Notes: generated from the letters alone by a model not told the origin. A stretch of DNA of 64,000 bases from Nymphaea colorata (GCF_008831285.2 NC_045142.1:16247354-16311353); one strand, 5' to 3'; positions 22,764 through 33,741 are shown, numbered from the stretch's first letter. Made by a program: numbers and translations.

Positions 22764-24329
22764 CTAGTGCCTGTATTGTTTGCTTTCTACGGCTTCATTG
22801 AATGTGAAAGGATCATCATCAACATCTATGAAATCACTAGGCTCTTGTAGGTATACCACATAGTCTGATGATATGGCAGATCTCCTCGCTCTTGCAGTTC
22901 TACGAACAGGTAATTGATCATTTTCAATTTGTATGTCCACATCCTGTTCGTGTTCATCAGTATGATCTACACTTAATTCATCTGGATCTGATGCATTGCC
23001 TGTATGATTTGCATTCATGTCATCCTGAGAGACAACATAATCATACACATTTATATTCCCTTTATCAGGTCTACTTTCAGTATCCTGTATTTCCTCAAAA
23101 TTAAGGTTTTGTAATGCATCTAACCCAAATGAGCCATCTTCCAGGAACTTAGCCTTGTCTGTTTCCACAATATGTGGTGTATGAGATGGACAATAAAACC
23201 TATAGCCTTTCGATCTTTCTGGATAACCAATAAAGAAACCACTGGTTGTTCTAGGATCAACCACTTTTATGTTGGGGTTATACAGTTTAGCTTCAGCAGG
23301 ACATCCCCATATGTGCATATAAGAAAAAGAAGGTTTCCTACCTGTCCATAACTCGTAAGGAGTTGTAGGAACAGCTTTAGTAGGAACCCTATTTTGGATA
23401 TGCACTGCTGTCCTGAGAGCTTCACCCCACAAGGTTAGAGGGAGAGTCGAGTACTTTAACATAGCTCGAACCATTTCTTTAAGCGTACGATTTCTCCTTT
23501 CAGCCACACCATTTTGGTAGGCACTGCCTGGCATGGTGTATTGAGGCACAATGCCTTCTTCCTTTAGAAATCGCGCTAATAGTCCCTCCCTTTGCCCCAT
23601 CTCAGTAAACCTACCATAATATTCACCACCTCTATCTGATCTGACTATCTTGATAACCTCACCAGTTTGTTTCTCTATTTCTTTCTTATAGTCTTTGAAA
23701 ACTTGACACACATCGGATTTTTCAAAGATTAAATAGAGATACAAATACCGAGAATAGTCATATATAAAGGTGACAAAATACTTTTCGCCTGTGTAACAAG
23801 GAGGGAAAGGTCCACAAACATCTGTGTGAACAATTCCTAACTTTTCAGTACATCGCTCGGCACCTTCTTTATATATGTTAGTTTGCTTTGCCTTTATGCA
23901 ATCTACACATATGTCGTTATCTGTAAAATCAAGAGATCGTAAGATCCCTTCATTTATGAGTCTCCTTATTCTCTTTTCAGAGATATGACCCAAACGGCGG
24001 TGCCATAGCATGTATGAATCATCCTTTATGGTACTATGCTTATTGCCACTTATACAATGACTAGAAACCAACAATTCAGGAGATTGGATCTTCACATTCA
24101 ACTTGTATAAACCATCACACAAAATAGCAGAACCAATTTCAACAAGATCTTTATAAATCAACATTTTTGAATTTTCAAACTTTAAACAAAAAACAAATTT
24201 GTCCAGTCTTGATACAGAAATTAAGTTTCTACTATATGATGAAACAAAGAAAACATCATGAAGATCCAAAACAAAGCCAGTATCAAGCCTAATCTGGCAT
24301 TCTCCTACAGCCTTCACATGTGAGCGCAT
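22764..24329 (-). pseudogene. Copia-1 integrase region (GAG-pre-integrase, catalytic core, linker)
   Basis: The frame starts inside the protease tail ([22 protein letters not shown]). It continues with the zinc-binding HHCC unit (WHRRLGHIS... CVDCIKAK), then the DDE core: [10 protein letters not shown], a YDYSRYLYL segment where the family usually has [17 protein letters not shown], and [13 protein letters not shown] supplying the glutamate. Next come the [12 protein letters not shown] and [14 protein letters not shown] blocks and an acidic linker. The protease catalytic DSGA segment is missing between this frame and gag, so roughly 50-60 residues appear deleted. It ends at a TAG (22766-22764), in frame with the RT. 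Confidence 0.94.
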
Positions 24330-24354
24330 TTTATTTTATGAGAAAATGCTCCTC

Positions 24355-25242
24355 TCATGTAATGTTGGTTCCCTTTTGCTCAGAAAGTCCTTTCTTCTCT
24401 AACAAATTCTTGTACTTGATGCAGTCTGACTTCTTATGCTCCTTTTTCTTGCAAAAGAAACACTTTATAGGAGCTAGGTTAGTCTGTGCAGTTTGAGAAG
24501 TAGTTTGTCCTGTTGACTTCTTCTTAGCACTCTTTTTCATTGAACTTTTCTTTATGCCAACTTTACCAGCCCCAGAGTGAGAAACCATATATGCACTTTG
24601 CAACTTCTCACCCTTCATTCTTTCCTCCTCTTCAACACACTTAGACATCAATTCATTGAATGTCCATTCAGTATTATGTGTGTTGTAACTGATCTTAAAA
24701 GGAGTACATTCAGCTGGTAAAAAGGTCAAAGTAAAGAATACCAAGAAAGATTCAGAAATAGTCAACTTCATGTCATTCAATTGAGAAACAATGTTCCTCA
24801 TTTCTAACATATGTTGGTGAATGTTACCCCCTCCTTGATATTTCATAGATATTAACTTTGACATTAGGGTACTAGCTCTGGCTTTATGAGAGCTGACAAA
24901 CTGAGCCTCAACTGCATCCAAGAACTCTCTCACCGATCTACAAGGTGGGATAGCACCACGTATGTTCTTAGCGACCCTTGATTGCAAAAGCAACAAACTT
25001 AGTCGGTTAGAACACTCCCACTTGTCAAAATACACTATTTCATTATGTGTACTTTCTAGTGTAAGAGGTGGTGGCTCAGGTCGCCTCAAAGCCATATCTA
25101 GATCCATATACCCTAATGTAAACACAACATTTTCTTTCCATTCAGCATAATTTGAATCATCAAGTAAAAGGATAGAATTTGAGCCATTAAAATAAATAGA
25201 ACCAGGCACTGCAGATGACAAAAGATACCTATAAGTTGACAT
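24355..25242 (-). CDS. Copia-1 gag (capsid and zinc-knuckle nucleocapsid), open frame
   Basis: 295 codons are open from MSTYRYLLSS. The capsid-like part includes DDSNYAEWKENV, a segment typical of plant copia gag, and the UBN2-like FLDAVEAQF and GGGNIHQHMLEMRNIV blocks. The basic tail (KKSSMKKSAKKKS) leads to one zinc knuckle, C-x2-C-x4-H-x4-C (CFFCKKKEHKKSDC, with K where glycine is usual). The frame stops shortly after, before the protease. It would coat the genomic RNA in virus-like particles. The gag frame itself looks intact, but the rest of the element is dead. Confidence 0.9.
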   Translation of the reverse strand: MSTYRYLLSSAVPGSIYFNGSNSILLLDDSNYAEWKENVVFTLGYMDLDMALRRPEPPPLTLESTHNEIVYFDKWECSNRLSLLLLQSRVAKNIRGAIPPCRSVREFLDAVEAQFVSSHKARASTLMSKLISMKYQGGGNIHQHMLEMRNIVSQLNDMKLTISESFLVFFTLTFLPAECTPFKISYNTHNTEWTFNELMSKCVEEEERMKGEKLQSAYMVSHSGAGKVGIKKSSMKKSAKKKSTGQTTSQTAQTNLAPIKCFFCKKKEHKKSDCIKYKNLLEKKGLSEQKGTNIT

Positions 25243-26838
25243 GCATTATATGAGACAAACCATATGGAACAGTAAACTAAATAAAGGCTCTTTATGTCTA
25301 CTATTTTCAAGACAAATACCCGGGGTCATTAGGATACTACTTTGGTAATATACCTAATACGCATATGTATTCCGTCTTAACTTTATCTAGTAAAAGTAGG
25401 AAATGTAAATCCAAACTATAGTTAAGCATAACACCTTTGGGTGTAAAATGACAGAACTATGTAAGGATCTATTTTCCTATTTTACTCTACTTATTCTCTT
25501 GAACATAACACACTACCTTTGGGTAATTATGTTACTTCAAATGAGAATAAGTACAACATGAAACACTAATGTACCTTTAAATCATGCGTAGTCACTTTGG
25601 TGAGGTATAACATGATTTAACTAATTATAGGCTCCTTACATTAGCGTTATCGTACAACTTTATGATCATGCAATAAAAAATTAACTTTAGCATAATCCTA
25701 AACAAAACAGGATCCAAGAATATAATATGTCATAATAACACATTTAAAATGAAACACACGAATCATTTATGCATAATCAACTTAATGCTATCTAAATTGT
25801 TCATTAAAGCTCCATAAAACATAATGAATCGGTCCCGTATCGATCTAAAATGATCGAACCAATCCATTAAACACCTTAAATGGGCATACAACCACATATA
25901 CCAGCTACCCCTAGCTTAGAACCGATCCCGTATCAGTCCTAAATGGACCAAACCGATGGAAAACTAGATGAACCGGTCCCGAAAGGGAAAGAACCGGCTG
26001 AAGAATGGCTAAAACCGGGTTAAAAACAATTGTATCGCTCAAAAAATGCTCTGAATCGTTTCAGAATGGGAAGAACCGGTCTTATAATCTCAGAACCAGT
26101 CCAGAACCGGTCTGAGGACCGGATGAACTGGTTCGGAACTGGTCGAACCGGTTCTCTAAGACCCCGACTCGGTGTAATTAAAACTGAATTGGTTTTATTT
26201 AACAAATCAGGCGATATGGATCCGGGTCGACAGGACCCGACCTGATCCAAAATGAAGTCGGGCGGGCGGAAGTCGAGCGGCAACGGAAATGTTTTTTTTT
26301 TTTTTCAAAACGTTTATGAATCCGGGTCGGGTCATGACTGACCCGACCCGGGTCCGACCCGCCTCCCCGCTTCCGCCCGCCCGACTCCCGCTCGACCCAG
26401 CGAGCGGTTTCAGGCAGCGAGAAACCGCCGCTCCTCTGCAAAACGCCCAACGTAGGGAACGGCGGGTTCTTCTCCGACGGGCTGAGGGAAGCCTTGGGTC
26501 GGCGCCGGCGGGTGCCGTCCGGCAACGGCGAACCCGCCGGTGGCCTCCCTTCCTTCAGTTGCCCTTCAACGGAAGCCTTCTGTCGCCTTCCCCTTTCCCT
26601 CTTTTCCCTGTTCATTCCCAACGCAGTGGGTGGGCGCCGGCAAGAGCCACGTCCATTGCCTCTCCCTGATTCCTATCCCTGCGACTGCAACAGAAGCCCA
26701 ACGCTTCCATCGCCTATTGTGCAACAAAGGAAGGAACAGGCACGCCGGTGACCACGTTTCTACCCTATTCCCTTTGCGTGAAAAAACAGTATGCAAAGGG
26801 AAACGCGCAGCGATGCGTGGTGTGGGCCCATAACCCAT
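25243..26838 (-). other. Copia-1 leader between 5' LTR and gag, with two compositionally odd blocks
   Basis: Block one (about 25830-26170) repeats aaccggt / accggttc words: gaaccggtc occurs at about 25971 and 26074, with further copies near 26105 and 26147, alternating with aaccga and actggt variants. Block two (about 26215-26830) is strongly G+C-rich, starting with gggtcgggtc / gacccgacccg repeats. It is open in several frames with Arg/Pro/Ser-rich translations that I consider non-genic. The rest is AT-rich. A 1.6-kb leader is long for copia. Confidence 0.7.
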
Positions 26839-27244
26839 TGTTGAAACTTTGCGAGGAATCTAGATAGCGCACAAACGAAATATGGAGAAATCGAAAGAGA
26901 CATTCATGATTCATGTGTTTCATAAAGGGCGGAAGAAGAACCTGTGGAGGCGACCGCCGACTGAATGTCGGCGGCTGTGGGAAGAACGGCTACAGTCCAC
27001 ATAGAGTCGTTTCCCAGCGGAGGTAGCGGTGGTGGCGGCGGCGGCAATGAGCTTCTCTCCTCAACCATAGCAGCCCAGTGATGGGGACAGACAATTCACG
27101 TATGGCTAAGGGGACCAATTACCCAGACGGTAAAAAACTTGATGTGTCTCACACCATCACAAGACACGAGTATTTATACTTACGGTCCGAAACGGATATG
27201 GACCCGTATCGACGCAGGACTATCCAGATGGGGAAATCCCAACA
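26839..27244 (-). repeat. Copia-1 5' LTR
   Basis: 406 bp, starting tgttgaaactttgcgaggaa and ending gggaaatcccaaca. It has an extra 3-bp gcg unit and one extra base relative to the other LTR, plus about 17 substitutions by eye. Confidence 0.94.
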
Positions 27245-27249
27245 CTCTT
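27245..27249. repeat. Target-site duplication of Copia-1, right
   Basis: CTCTT, identical to 20638-20642. The joined flanks resemble the uninterrupted paralogous sequence near 57905-57945. Confidence 0.92.
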
Positions 27250-27924
27250 CACTAATGTAACAATTGACAATTATGAATGGATGGGGACCACCCCAGTCCA
27301 CTTTCATGAAAAAAAAAAACAATTGACAATTATGAATATGGTGAGAAAGTGATATTTAAGAGGGTGGTTAGTTTAATTCGCATAGGTAACAGACCAATTC
27401 CTTTCCATGAATTTGTTCTAGAAAATGGGGGTAGATTCATAAAATAGTGTGCTATGTGAGTCTATACATTCTTTCGTGGCAGATTCAAGAGACAATAGTA
27501 ATTTGTTATTGTTGTCAAACGACACCTAGAAGGCTGTTTGGCATTTGGAATACCATGTGAGTGTTCAATGATAAAATTAGAGTAGATTCATAAAATACAA
27601 GAACATATGCTTTATGAATTTACTTCAACATATTCATGAAACACTAATACAGTGTTCGTAATGCCAAACTCCTAATTGACCACAACAAACTTGGGCATTT
27701 AATTTATTGCGGCCAAATTTTTAGATTCTTTTTGAATTTTTTCTTTTTATTCAAAAAATATCAAAACAATACAAAATGTAGATTTAAGATTTGAGGCTAT
27801 CAAATGTGGTTTCCGCCAAAAAATTATAGGGAAAAAGATTTTGATCGCTTCTTACGAACAAGATTGTGCCAAATTTGAGTTACCATCTTCTTTATTAACA
27901 AGAAAGTCAATTAGCTAGCGAATT
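27250..27924. other. Non-coding 3' flank of NPF-A, paralogous to about 57930-58970
   Basis: No gene is seen. The segment acaattgacaattatgaat occurs twice (about 27259 and 27319). A stretch around 27700-27760 (gccaaatttttagattc) matches 58180-58200, showing the two NPF loci share flanks. Confidence 0.6.
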
Positions 27925-28327
27925 GTAATTTGTACAACTTAGCTAGTAAAGAAAATTGAGGTCTCCTAGCACCGCCATCATCCAAACCACAAGGTCTAGG
28001 TGCCTTTCGTTGATATCATCGTTCAGCCATCCTGTGACACTTTTGCAATACATCCGCAACTGACGTGCTCAAGTAAAATCTAATCCCCATGGTCAGCGAC
28101 ATCATCATCGTGTTCTTACAACAAATTCTTGGCAGTACAGACTCATTTGCCCGGAATGTAGAAAGCTGAGCCAGCTATGACAAGTGCAAGTGACTGAACT
28201 ACCCATAGGGCTGACATTAGCACCACAAGGTCAGGCTGGCTTTCGAGCCCATGAGAGCGCACCAATTTGAGCCTTCTTGACTCGACATAGCGGCCAAGCA
28301 AACAATATTTACTATATGGCCTGTTCT

Positions 28328-28516
28328 TAGGGGTGGAGCCAAAAAATTTTTCATGAGGGGTTCCAAATTAAAGTTTCTAAATTTTGACTTAGGCCGAAAT
28401 ATCATTTTTCAAAATTTTTATATAAAACAAGTAAAATTTTCTAAAATTTACACGTAATTAAAAAAAATTGATGTAGGGCCAGAGCCCATGGGGGCCCAAC
28501 CTTGGCTCCATCCCTG
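28328..28516. mobile_element. MITE of the GGAGCCAA family inside NPF-A exon, 189 bp
   Basis: The left end is TAGGGGTGGAGCCAAAA and the right end on the opposite strand is CAGGGATGGAGCCAAGG, a clear terminal inverted repeat. The flanks cctgttct (28320-28327) and cctgctcc (28517-28524) match 6 of 8 and mark a decayed 8-bp hAT-type target duplication. The paralogous exon NPF-B is uninterrupted at this point (near 59480). The interior is AT-rich (aaattttgac, atatttt). Confidence 0.9.
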
Positions 28517-28758
28517 CCTGCTCCTATCCAGGGAAGAATTGTCAGCAACCGGGGAGTCCAGGTCCCGCAAACCGGGTAAAAGAATCGGTTGATGATTGGT
28601 AGAAAGTGAGCCATGCATGCTGATGAATACAAAGACCTGAAGAAAAGCAGCCAGGATCTTGAAGTGCTGACCGAGGCTGCGGTCCATGGTGAGGGACGGT
28701 AGAATGTTGAGATTAGTTTGAATTCCGGAGGCCGTGGCGAGAAAGATTCTGGTAGACC

Positions 28759-28959
28759 CAGGCAGAGTCAGAAATTTTTCGTTGCATGGGTCAAAGTGAC
28801 CTATAGTTTTAAAATTTTAAAAAGGGACGAAATAAAAATTTTCAAATTTTTTATATATACTAAACTAAAATGTTTTAGATTTACATATAATTTTTTAAAG
28901 TTTTTAAAATATAAAGGGGAACTAAAGCCCCCGCCGACCCCCCCATCCCTCCACCCTTG
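28759..28959. mobile_element. Second GGAGCCAA-family MITE inside NPF-A exon, 201 bp
   Basis: It begins CAGGCAGAGTCAGAAATTTTT and ends CCATCCCTCCACCCTTG. The flanks are ggtagacc (28751-28758) and ggtagact (28960-28967), 7 of 8 identical, an 8-bp target duplication. NPF-B reads straight through the equivalent position near 59710. Confidence 0.9.
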
Positions 28960-29100
28960 GGTAGACTATAGAGGAAGCAGCTTGAGTAGAGTATTGAGAT
29001 CCTCAACCTCTTCAATGGTGCATTGTCTCCATGGCTTGGCAATTGAGCCGTCCGTATAAGTGTTGCCCTTTGTTACAAGAGCTGCTTTGTTGATGAATCT

Positions 29101-30079
29101 GTATGAAACATATAAGAAATATGTTGAGCCAAACAGTAAACTTCTCAGTCTAGTTACATGGGGCCTGCAAATGGGGAAGCCCAAGTTTGTGAATTGCAAA
29201 TTTGGGGAAACAAGAAATCATGATTCCGGTCACGTAGAGAAGGACTTTGGCAAAGTTTTACTTAATCCTGATGTCGAAGTTCATTCCAAACTTAACCAAA
29301 TCCTGATCTAAAGGTTCATTACTTTATTGTTGGGATCAGATCGAATGGTATCCCATGATTATAAGTCATGGAAGATGGCATGGCTGCCATTCATCCACTT
29401 ATCCATACAGCATAAAAAACTGTTGGCATCATTGGTATTTCCAATCATAATTAGAAATGCCGGTCTTTTTCTAAAACGACCCAATAAAAGCGTCAAAAAC
29501 AACGAAAATGAAAAAAACTGCTTTTCTTCATCTTTTAAAAATTCCCAAATGTTTTTCTTCATTTTTTTGTTTTTTAATGTTTTTATACTATATTTATTTT
29601 AAATTTAAAATTTAAATTAAATTATATGTTTTCATTTTTGTAATTACTAAAACATCATTTTTATCATTTTATGAAATTATTTTTTACCTCTTCCTAATTT
29701 TTAGGCTTTTTTCATCATTTTATCTAATTTTCATCTTTCCTAAAAAATACTTGAGAAAAGGTTTGGCGATTAAAACCTGTTAACCATATCTATATCTATA
29801 ACCACCACATATAAAAACATCCATAGTGAGGCTATTCCCTCCACTTGCTTCCTTTGATGGTTTTGCTTGATCGCAAAGCGAGTTATGTAAATTCTATTGG
29901 TGGATGAAATTTTCATGTGCCAGTATGATTAATGACAAAAATTTCACTGATTAATGAAAAAGAGTTTTTTTAGAACAAAAAAACTTTAAACATTAAGAGA
30001 TTAATAATAACATCTCTTTTTAAATAATTTCCAAAACATCCCAATTCCCCTTTTTTGGTGTATATATGTTACGTGCACC
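29101..30079. other. Intron or intergenic remnant upstream of the NPF-A exon; no gene
   Basis: The first 350 bp parallel 59845-60300 of the NPF-B locus (for example ggggaagcccaagtttgtgaa and atcctgat segments), so this was probably the NPF intron. The rest is AT-rich. No NPF upstream exon equivalent to 62067-62598 was found on this side. Confidence 0.55.
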
Positions 30080-30370
30080 TAGGGATGTCAACGGATCGGA
30101 TTCGGACCGGATTCGGACCGGATATACCTTTTACCATATCTGATTTTTCAGATATTCATATATTTGGATTCGGACTTAGATTCGGACTTGGATTCAAATT
30201 TGGATGAAAAAAGTTTATACCATATCCGAATCTGAATTTAAAATCTATATCTGAATCCGATTTTTAAGTTATATTTGAATCCGATCCAAATTCTAAGTTA
30301 TATCCGAATCCGATTTTGAAGTTATATTTCGATCTGAATCTGAATTTTAAATTATATCCAAATCCGATCC
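30080..30370. mobile_element. hAT-type transposon terminus with cggattcgga-like subterminal repeats, interrupted
   Basis: It begins TAGGGATGTCAACGGATCGG, a terminus style common in plant hAT elements, and continues with many degenerate copies of atccgaatccga and ttttaagttatat. The same repeat pattern resumes at 33742-33870, so the LTR at 30371-33741 has inserted into it. The far end and target duplication were not found. Confidence 0.65.
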
Positions 30371-33300
30371 TGTAATCACCCCAAATTTTCCCCAAAAGGC
30401 TATGCACTTTTACCGAAACGCAAAACTCAATTGTAGATCTGAGGTTTAAATCTAAATCCAATTTTGAATCTAAATTAGATCCAAAACCTAAGTTCAGATC
30501 CAAATCAAGCATTTCAAACCCCAAATTCGAAATCGAGTTCGAAACGACAAAGTCTGGCGCTATAAGCATCGCGCGAGCGTGCACAGACGTCTTCCTTGTT
30601 TTACGCTTCGTCCTCGCACCAAAATATATTTTGAAGCTTAAAACGAAGCCGACCACTCTTTTATAACGAAAAAACCAATTTTATACGTTTTTTGAATAAA
30701 TTAAACAAAAAAGGGAGTTTTATGCTCATTTTATCTTATTTTTTATTTCATAAAATTTATTTTAAAACAAGAGGCTTTTTTTGCATGAGCCGCGACCGTG
30801 CGTCCTGCAACTACGCGTGCCCTCAAGCGCATTTTCGTGCTGGTGTGCATTGTCAAGCGCCATTTTTCTTCAAAATCGACGGTTAGAGGGCATTTTTAAA
30901 CATTTTAAGTGGGCATTAGGCCTGCGTACACCTCAAAAAGGGATTTAAAGGTCTAATGTCTAATCATATTCAGTCAAAATTTATTTCTTTTTTTTTAAAT
31001 GAAAATAATTCAAAATTATTTGAAATTCGTATGAAAATGTTGTGAAATTCAAAAAAATTCAAATTTTGAGTTTTGACTCCAAAACTCTCTATAAAAACCT
31101 CCATTATCATTCCTAATTGGCATGAGCAAGCTCATGGAGAAACTTTAGTGCATTCTCACTTGAAGACTTAAAGTTCTCCCTAAGTTCTCTTCTATCATTT
31201 CCCTCTTCTTTCCTTCTCATTCTTCTTCTTCTTCTCCAACTTGAAGCAAACTTCATCAAGCTATAACTCTTCAAGGGAGCACAAAAGATCTCTTAGAGGC
31301 CTCCTCTTCATCATTTTGGAGCTTTATTCAAGGAGAATGTAAGATCATTCCAAACTAGGTTGTTCATTTTACTAAAATCATTATCATTAGTGGTATGTAA
31401 CTAACATCTCACTCCATTTTTTTCATTGTTTCTTCCCTTCTTCATCTCCCATGGCCATACAAGATAACTCTAAAATATCATTTTCGGAGTCAAGAAGCTA
31501 TTCTTGAGTGCGCGGGGAGCATGAAAAGGTGAAGTAATACTTCATTTTGTGATTGAACATTGTTCTTTCTTTTCTTGAATGTAGCCTTGTTGTGATGCTT
31601 TTCTCTTCTTCTCTCCGTGGCCATACAAGATAGCCCTAAAATCTCTATTTTAGAGTGAAGAAGCTATTCTTGAGCACATTGAGAGCATGAGAAGGTGGAG
31701 TGATATTTTATTTTATGACTGAATCATGTTATTTCTTTTCTTGAATATTACCTTGTTTTGCTTCTCCTATTTTCTATCATCTTCATCTCCCCATTGCCGT
31801 TGGAGATAGCTTTCAAATCTCTATTTAGAGTCAAGAACCTATGCTCGAGTGCATCGGGAGTATGAAAAGATGAGATGATCTTTCATTTATAATAGAATCA
31901 TGTTTTCTCTTTTCTTGATTGTAGTCTTGTGGTAGTTCCCTTATTTTCTCCCTTCTTCATCTCCCCATGGTCATATGAGATAGCCTTTAAATATCTACTT
32001 TAGAGTCAAGAAGTTATGCTCGAGTGCACTGTGAGCATGAGAAGGTGAGATGATATTTCATTTTATGATCAAATCATACTATCTCTTTTCTTGAATAGTG
32101 TTTTGTTTTAAAATATTATCCATACGTAGTTGTTTGATTTTCCATTTGTATGTGAATGCACGGCAAGAAATGAGAGTGTGGTTTGAGATTTTTTATTTAT
32201 TCTTATGTTAATTTTTTAGGTTGGGGCTTGTCCAACCCATGGAACACCCTCACGAATATGTACATGTTAATATGCATTTGTATGTCATTTGCGTTAGTTT
32301 CCTTCTTAATCATCTAAATAGGAAACCTAATGAGCGCCTTATCATAAGGTTTGATTTTCTTCCATACTCAATGGTGGAAGAAACATATTCCTTTCTAACA
32401 AACCAAAATAATAATATTTTATAAAAATATTTGAAATCTTGCTTTTTAAAATACTTTCGAAAGAACCTTCTTTAATGTGGCTTTGGAGACTTAGCTTAGG
32501 CTCTTGCATAAGTCCAAAAATCCTCTCCGACCTATAACAAACTTGAAGTCTGTTATTTTAAGTCATTTCTTTGATTTTTATCTCATGAAGACACATATGT
32601 ATATAATGTTGTACACATATCTGTGCACATGATGATTTTCGTCATTCTCTCTCTATGTTTCCATATTTTATAAATTTTCATATATACATGAATACATGCG
32701 TATATGTATTCTATTTTCTCCTTTTAGAATCTTTTATTTTTCTTTTCAAGACAAATATCTTTCCTTAAAAATTTCTTACACACACACACATATATATATA
32801 TTTCTCTTTTCCACTAAAATATCTTTTTTTCTTCAAATCGATATTTTTCTTTTAAACTTTCATATATGTGTATATGTGATGGTATGTACGCGTATATGTA
32901 CATCCTTTTCTATCTCTCTCTCTTCCTCTATATTTCTCTTGTGATCAAATCTTTCATCTTTTCCATTCTTTTTGAACATTTTTCTCTCAAAATCTTTTTA
33001 TTTACCAACTTCACCAAGACCAAAACTCAAGTAATGACCCAATATTGGATTCATACTTGATGGTCTACACCTCCATTCTATTTTGAAAAACTTTTCTTTC
33101 TTCATAAAAATATTTATGATAATTATAAAAAGAAAAATCTTAGATGTATGTTATGATATGAATGTTTTTAGATGAATGTTATGGTAAGAATGAGTTATTC
33201 TCTTCTAATCATATAGGATCAATGCATTCATGCATTCACACTCACTCAACATCACTTATGTTCACAAGCACCACTTCAAAAAACTTAAGTAAGATGAGAT

Positions 33301-33741
33301 GGAACTCTCACTAGGTAGTAACCGAATTAGAGCAAAACCTCAAACTTACTTAAAGTTTTAAGAGAACACTAAAGAGACTTCAAAATGATTTTCAAAGTTT
33401 TTCAAATGATATTTATAAAAATTTTCCAATTTCAGTTTTTCTCAAAATATCTTACAATCTCAAGTAATTCTTCAAAAACTTTTTCAAAATTTTGAAACAT
33501 CAAACTTTCAATATTTTTCTCAAACACTACAGTGCATATAGAATGAAAAGATGTTTAAGCTAAGATGAAATGCATCAATAATAAACATAGCCCTTGCATT
33601 GATTACTACCGGTAAAGGCGTCGGGAACGGTCGATCTTCGTACCGACGGACGAGTCCCTTTCTCTCTCATTTTCAAAACAAAACCTCATTTTTCTGGAGC
33701 ACACCAAGACCAAACTATAAAAAAATTTGGGGATGCGAACA
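30371..33741 (+). mobile_element. LTR-A: 3.37-kb solo-LTR-like repeat (TG...CA) inserted in the hAT-type terminus
   Basis: The unit starts TGTAATCACCCCAAATTTT and ends AAATTTGGGGATGCGAACA. It is flanked by gatcc (30366-30370) and gacc (33742-33745), consistent with a 5-bp target duplication that has lost one base. A related but rearranged copy lies at 37598-40232 in the same orientation. A TATA box (tataaaaa) lies at about 31090 and is conserved in the other copy. From about 31440 to 32110 are four degenerate tandem modules of about 171 bp built on cttcatctcccatggccata and gtcaagaagctattcttgag. No coding region; the short frame at 32221-32424 is part of the repeat. No internal retrotransposon region adjoins, hence solo LTR. 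Confidence 0.75.
31090..31097 (+). promoter_or_regulatory. TATA box of LTR-A
   Basis: tataaaaa follows gactccaaaactctc; the same arrangement is at about 38379 in LTR-B. Conservation between two diverged copies supports it as the LTR promoter. Confidence 0.55.

Larger units (their letters stand above)
20643..27244 (-). mobile_element. Copia-1: complete Ty1/copia LTR retrotransposon, 6,602 bp, inactivated
   Basis: Two LTRs of about 400 bp (20643-21044 and 26839-27244), each TGTTG...CAACA, flank gag and pol genes on the minus strand, and CTCTT duplications flank the whole. The gene order on the minus strand is gag, protease remnant, integrase, reverse transcriptase, RNase H, which defines Ty1/copia. 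A polypurine tract (agtgggagat, minus strand) abuts the 3' LTR at 21045. The sequence next to the 5' LTR is TGGGTTATGGGCCC; it lies in the primer-binding position, but I could not name the tRNA. A 1.6-kb leader precedes gag. About 17-20 differences between LTRs, counted by eye, imply an insertion that is not recent. Confidence 0.95.
27925..29098 (-). pseudogene. NPF-A: NRT1/PTR-family (NPF) transporter pseudogene, last exon, split by two MITEs
   Basis: Minus-strand exon sequence starts after an AG acceptor at 29099-29100 and reads FINKAALVTKGN, DGSIAKPWRQCTIEEVEDL and NTLLKLLPL, a conserved loop-to-helix region of NPF proteins. It is then interrupted by a MITE (28759-28959), resumes with the block ending in MDRSLGQHFKI, is interrupted by a second MITE (28328-28516), and continues to the C-terminal part equivalent to TMGIGFYFST and VTGWLN. 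Several stops and frameshifts occur besides the MITEs; for example, the FPGQ-equivalent codon run ends in a stop near 28150. NPF proteins are proton-coupled nitrate, peptide or hormone transporters with 12 membrane helices. Only the C-terminal half lies here, and no upstream exon was found. Confidence 0.9.

Noticed and set aside
26289-26838. Several overlapping GC-rich frames near the Copia-1 5' LTR
   Set aside because: Open on both strands and in several frames because of base composition; no domain or splice evidence.
32221-32424. Open frame also present at 39178-39387 and 39932-40138
   Set aside because: It lies inside LTR-A/LTR-B repeats and shows no excess of silent changes by eye; a repeat product rather than a gene.
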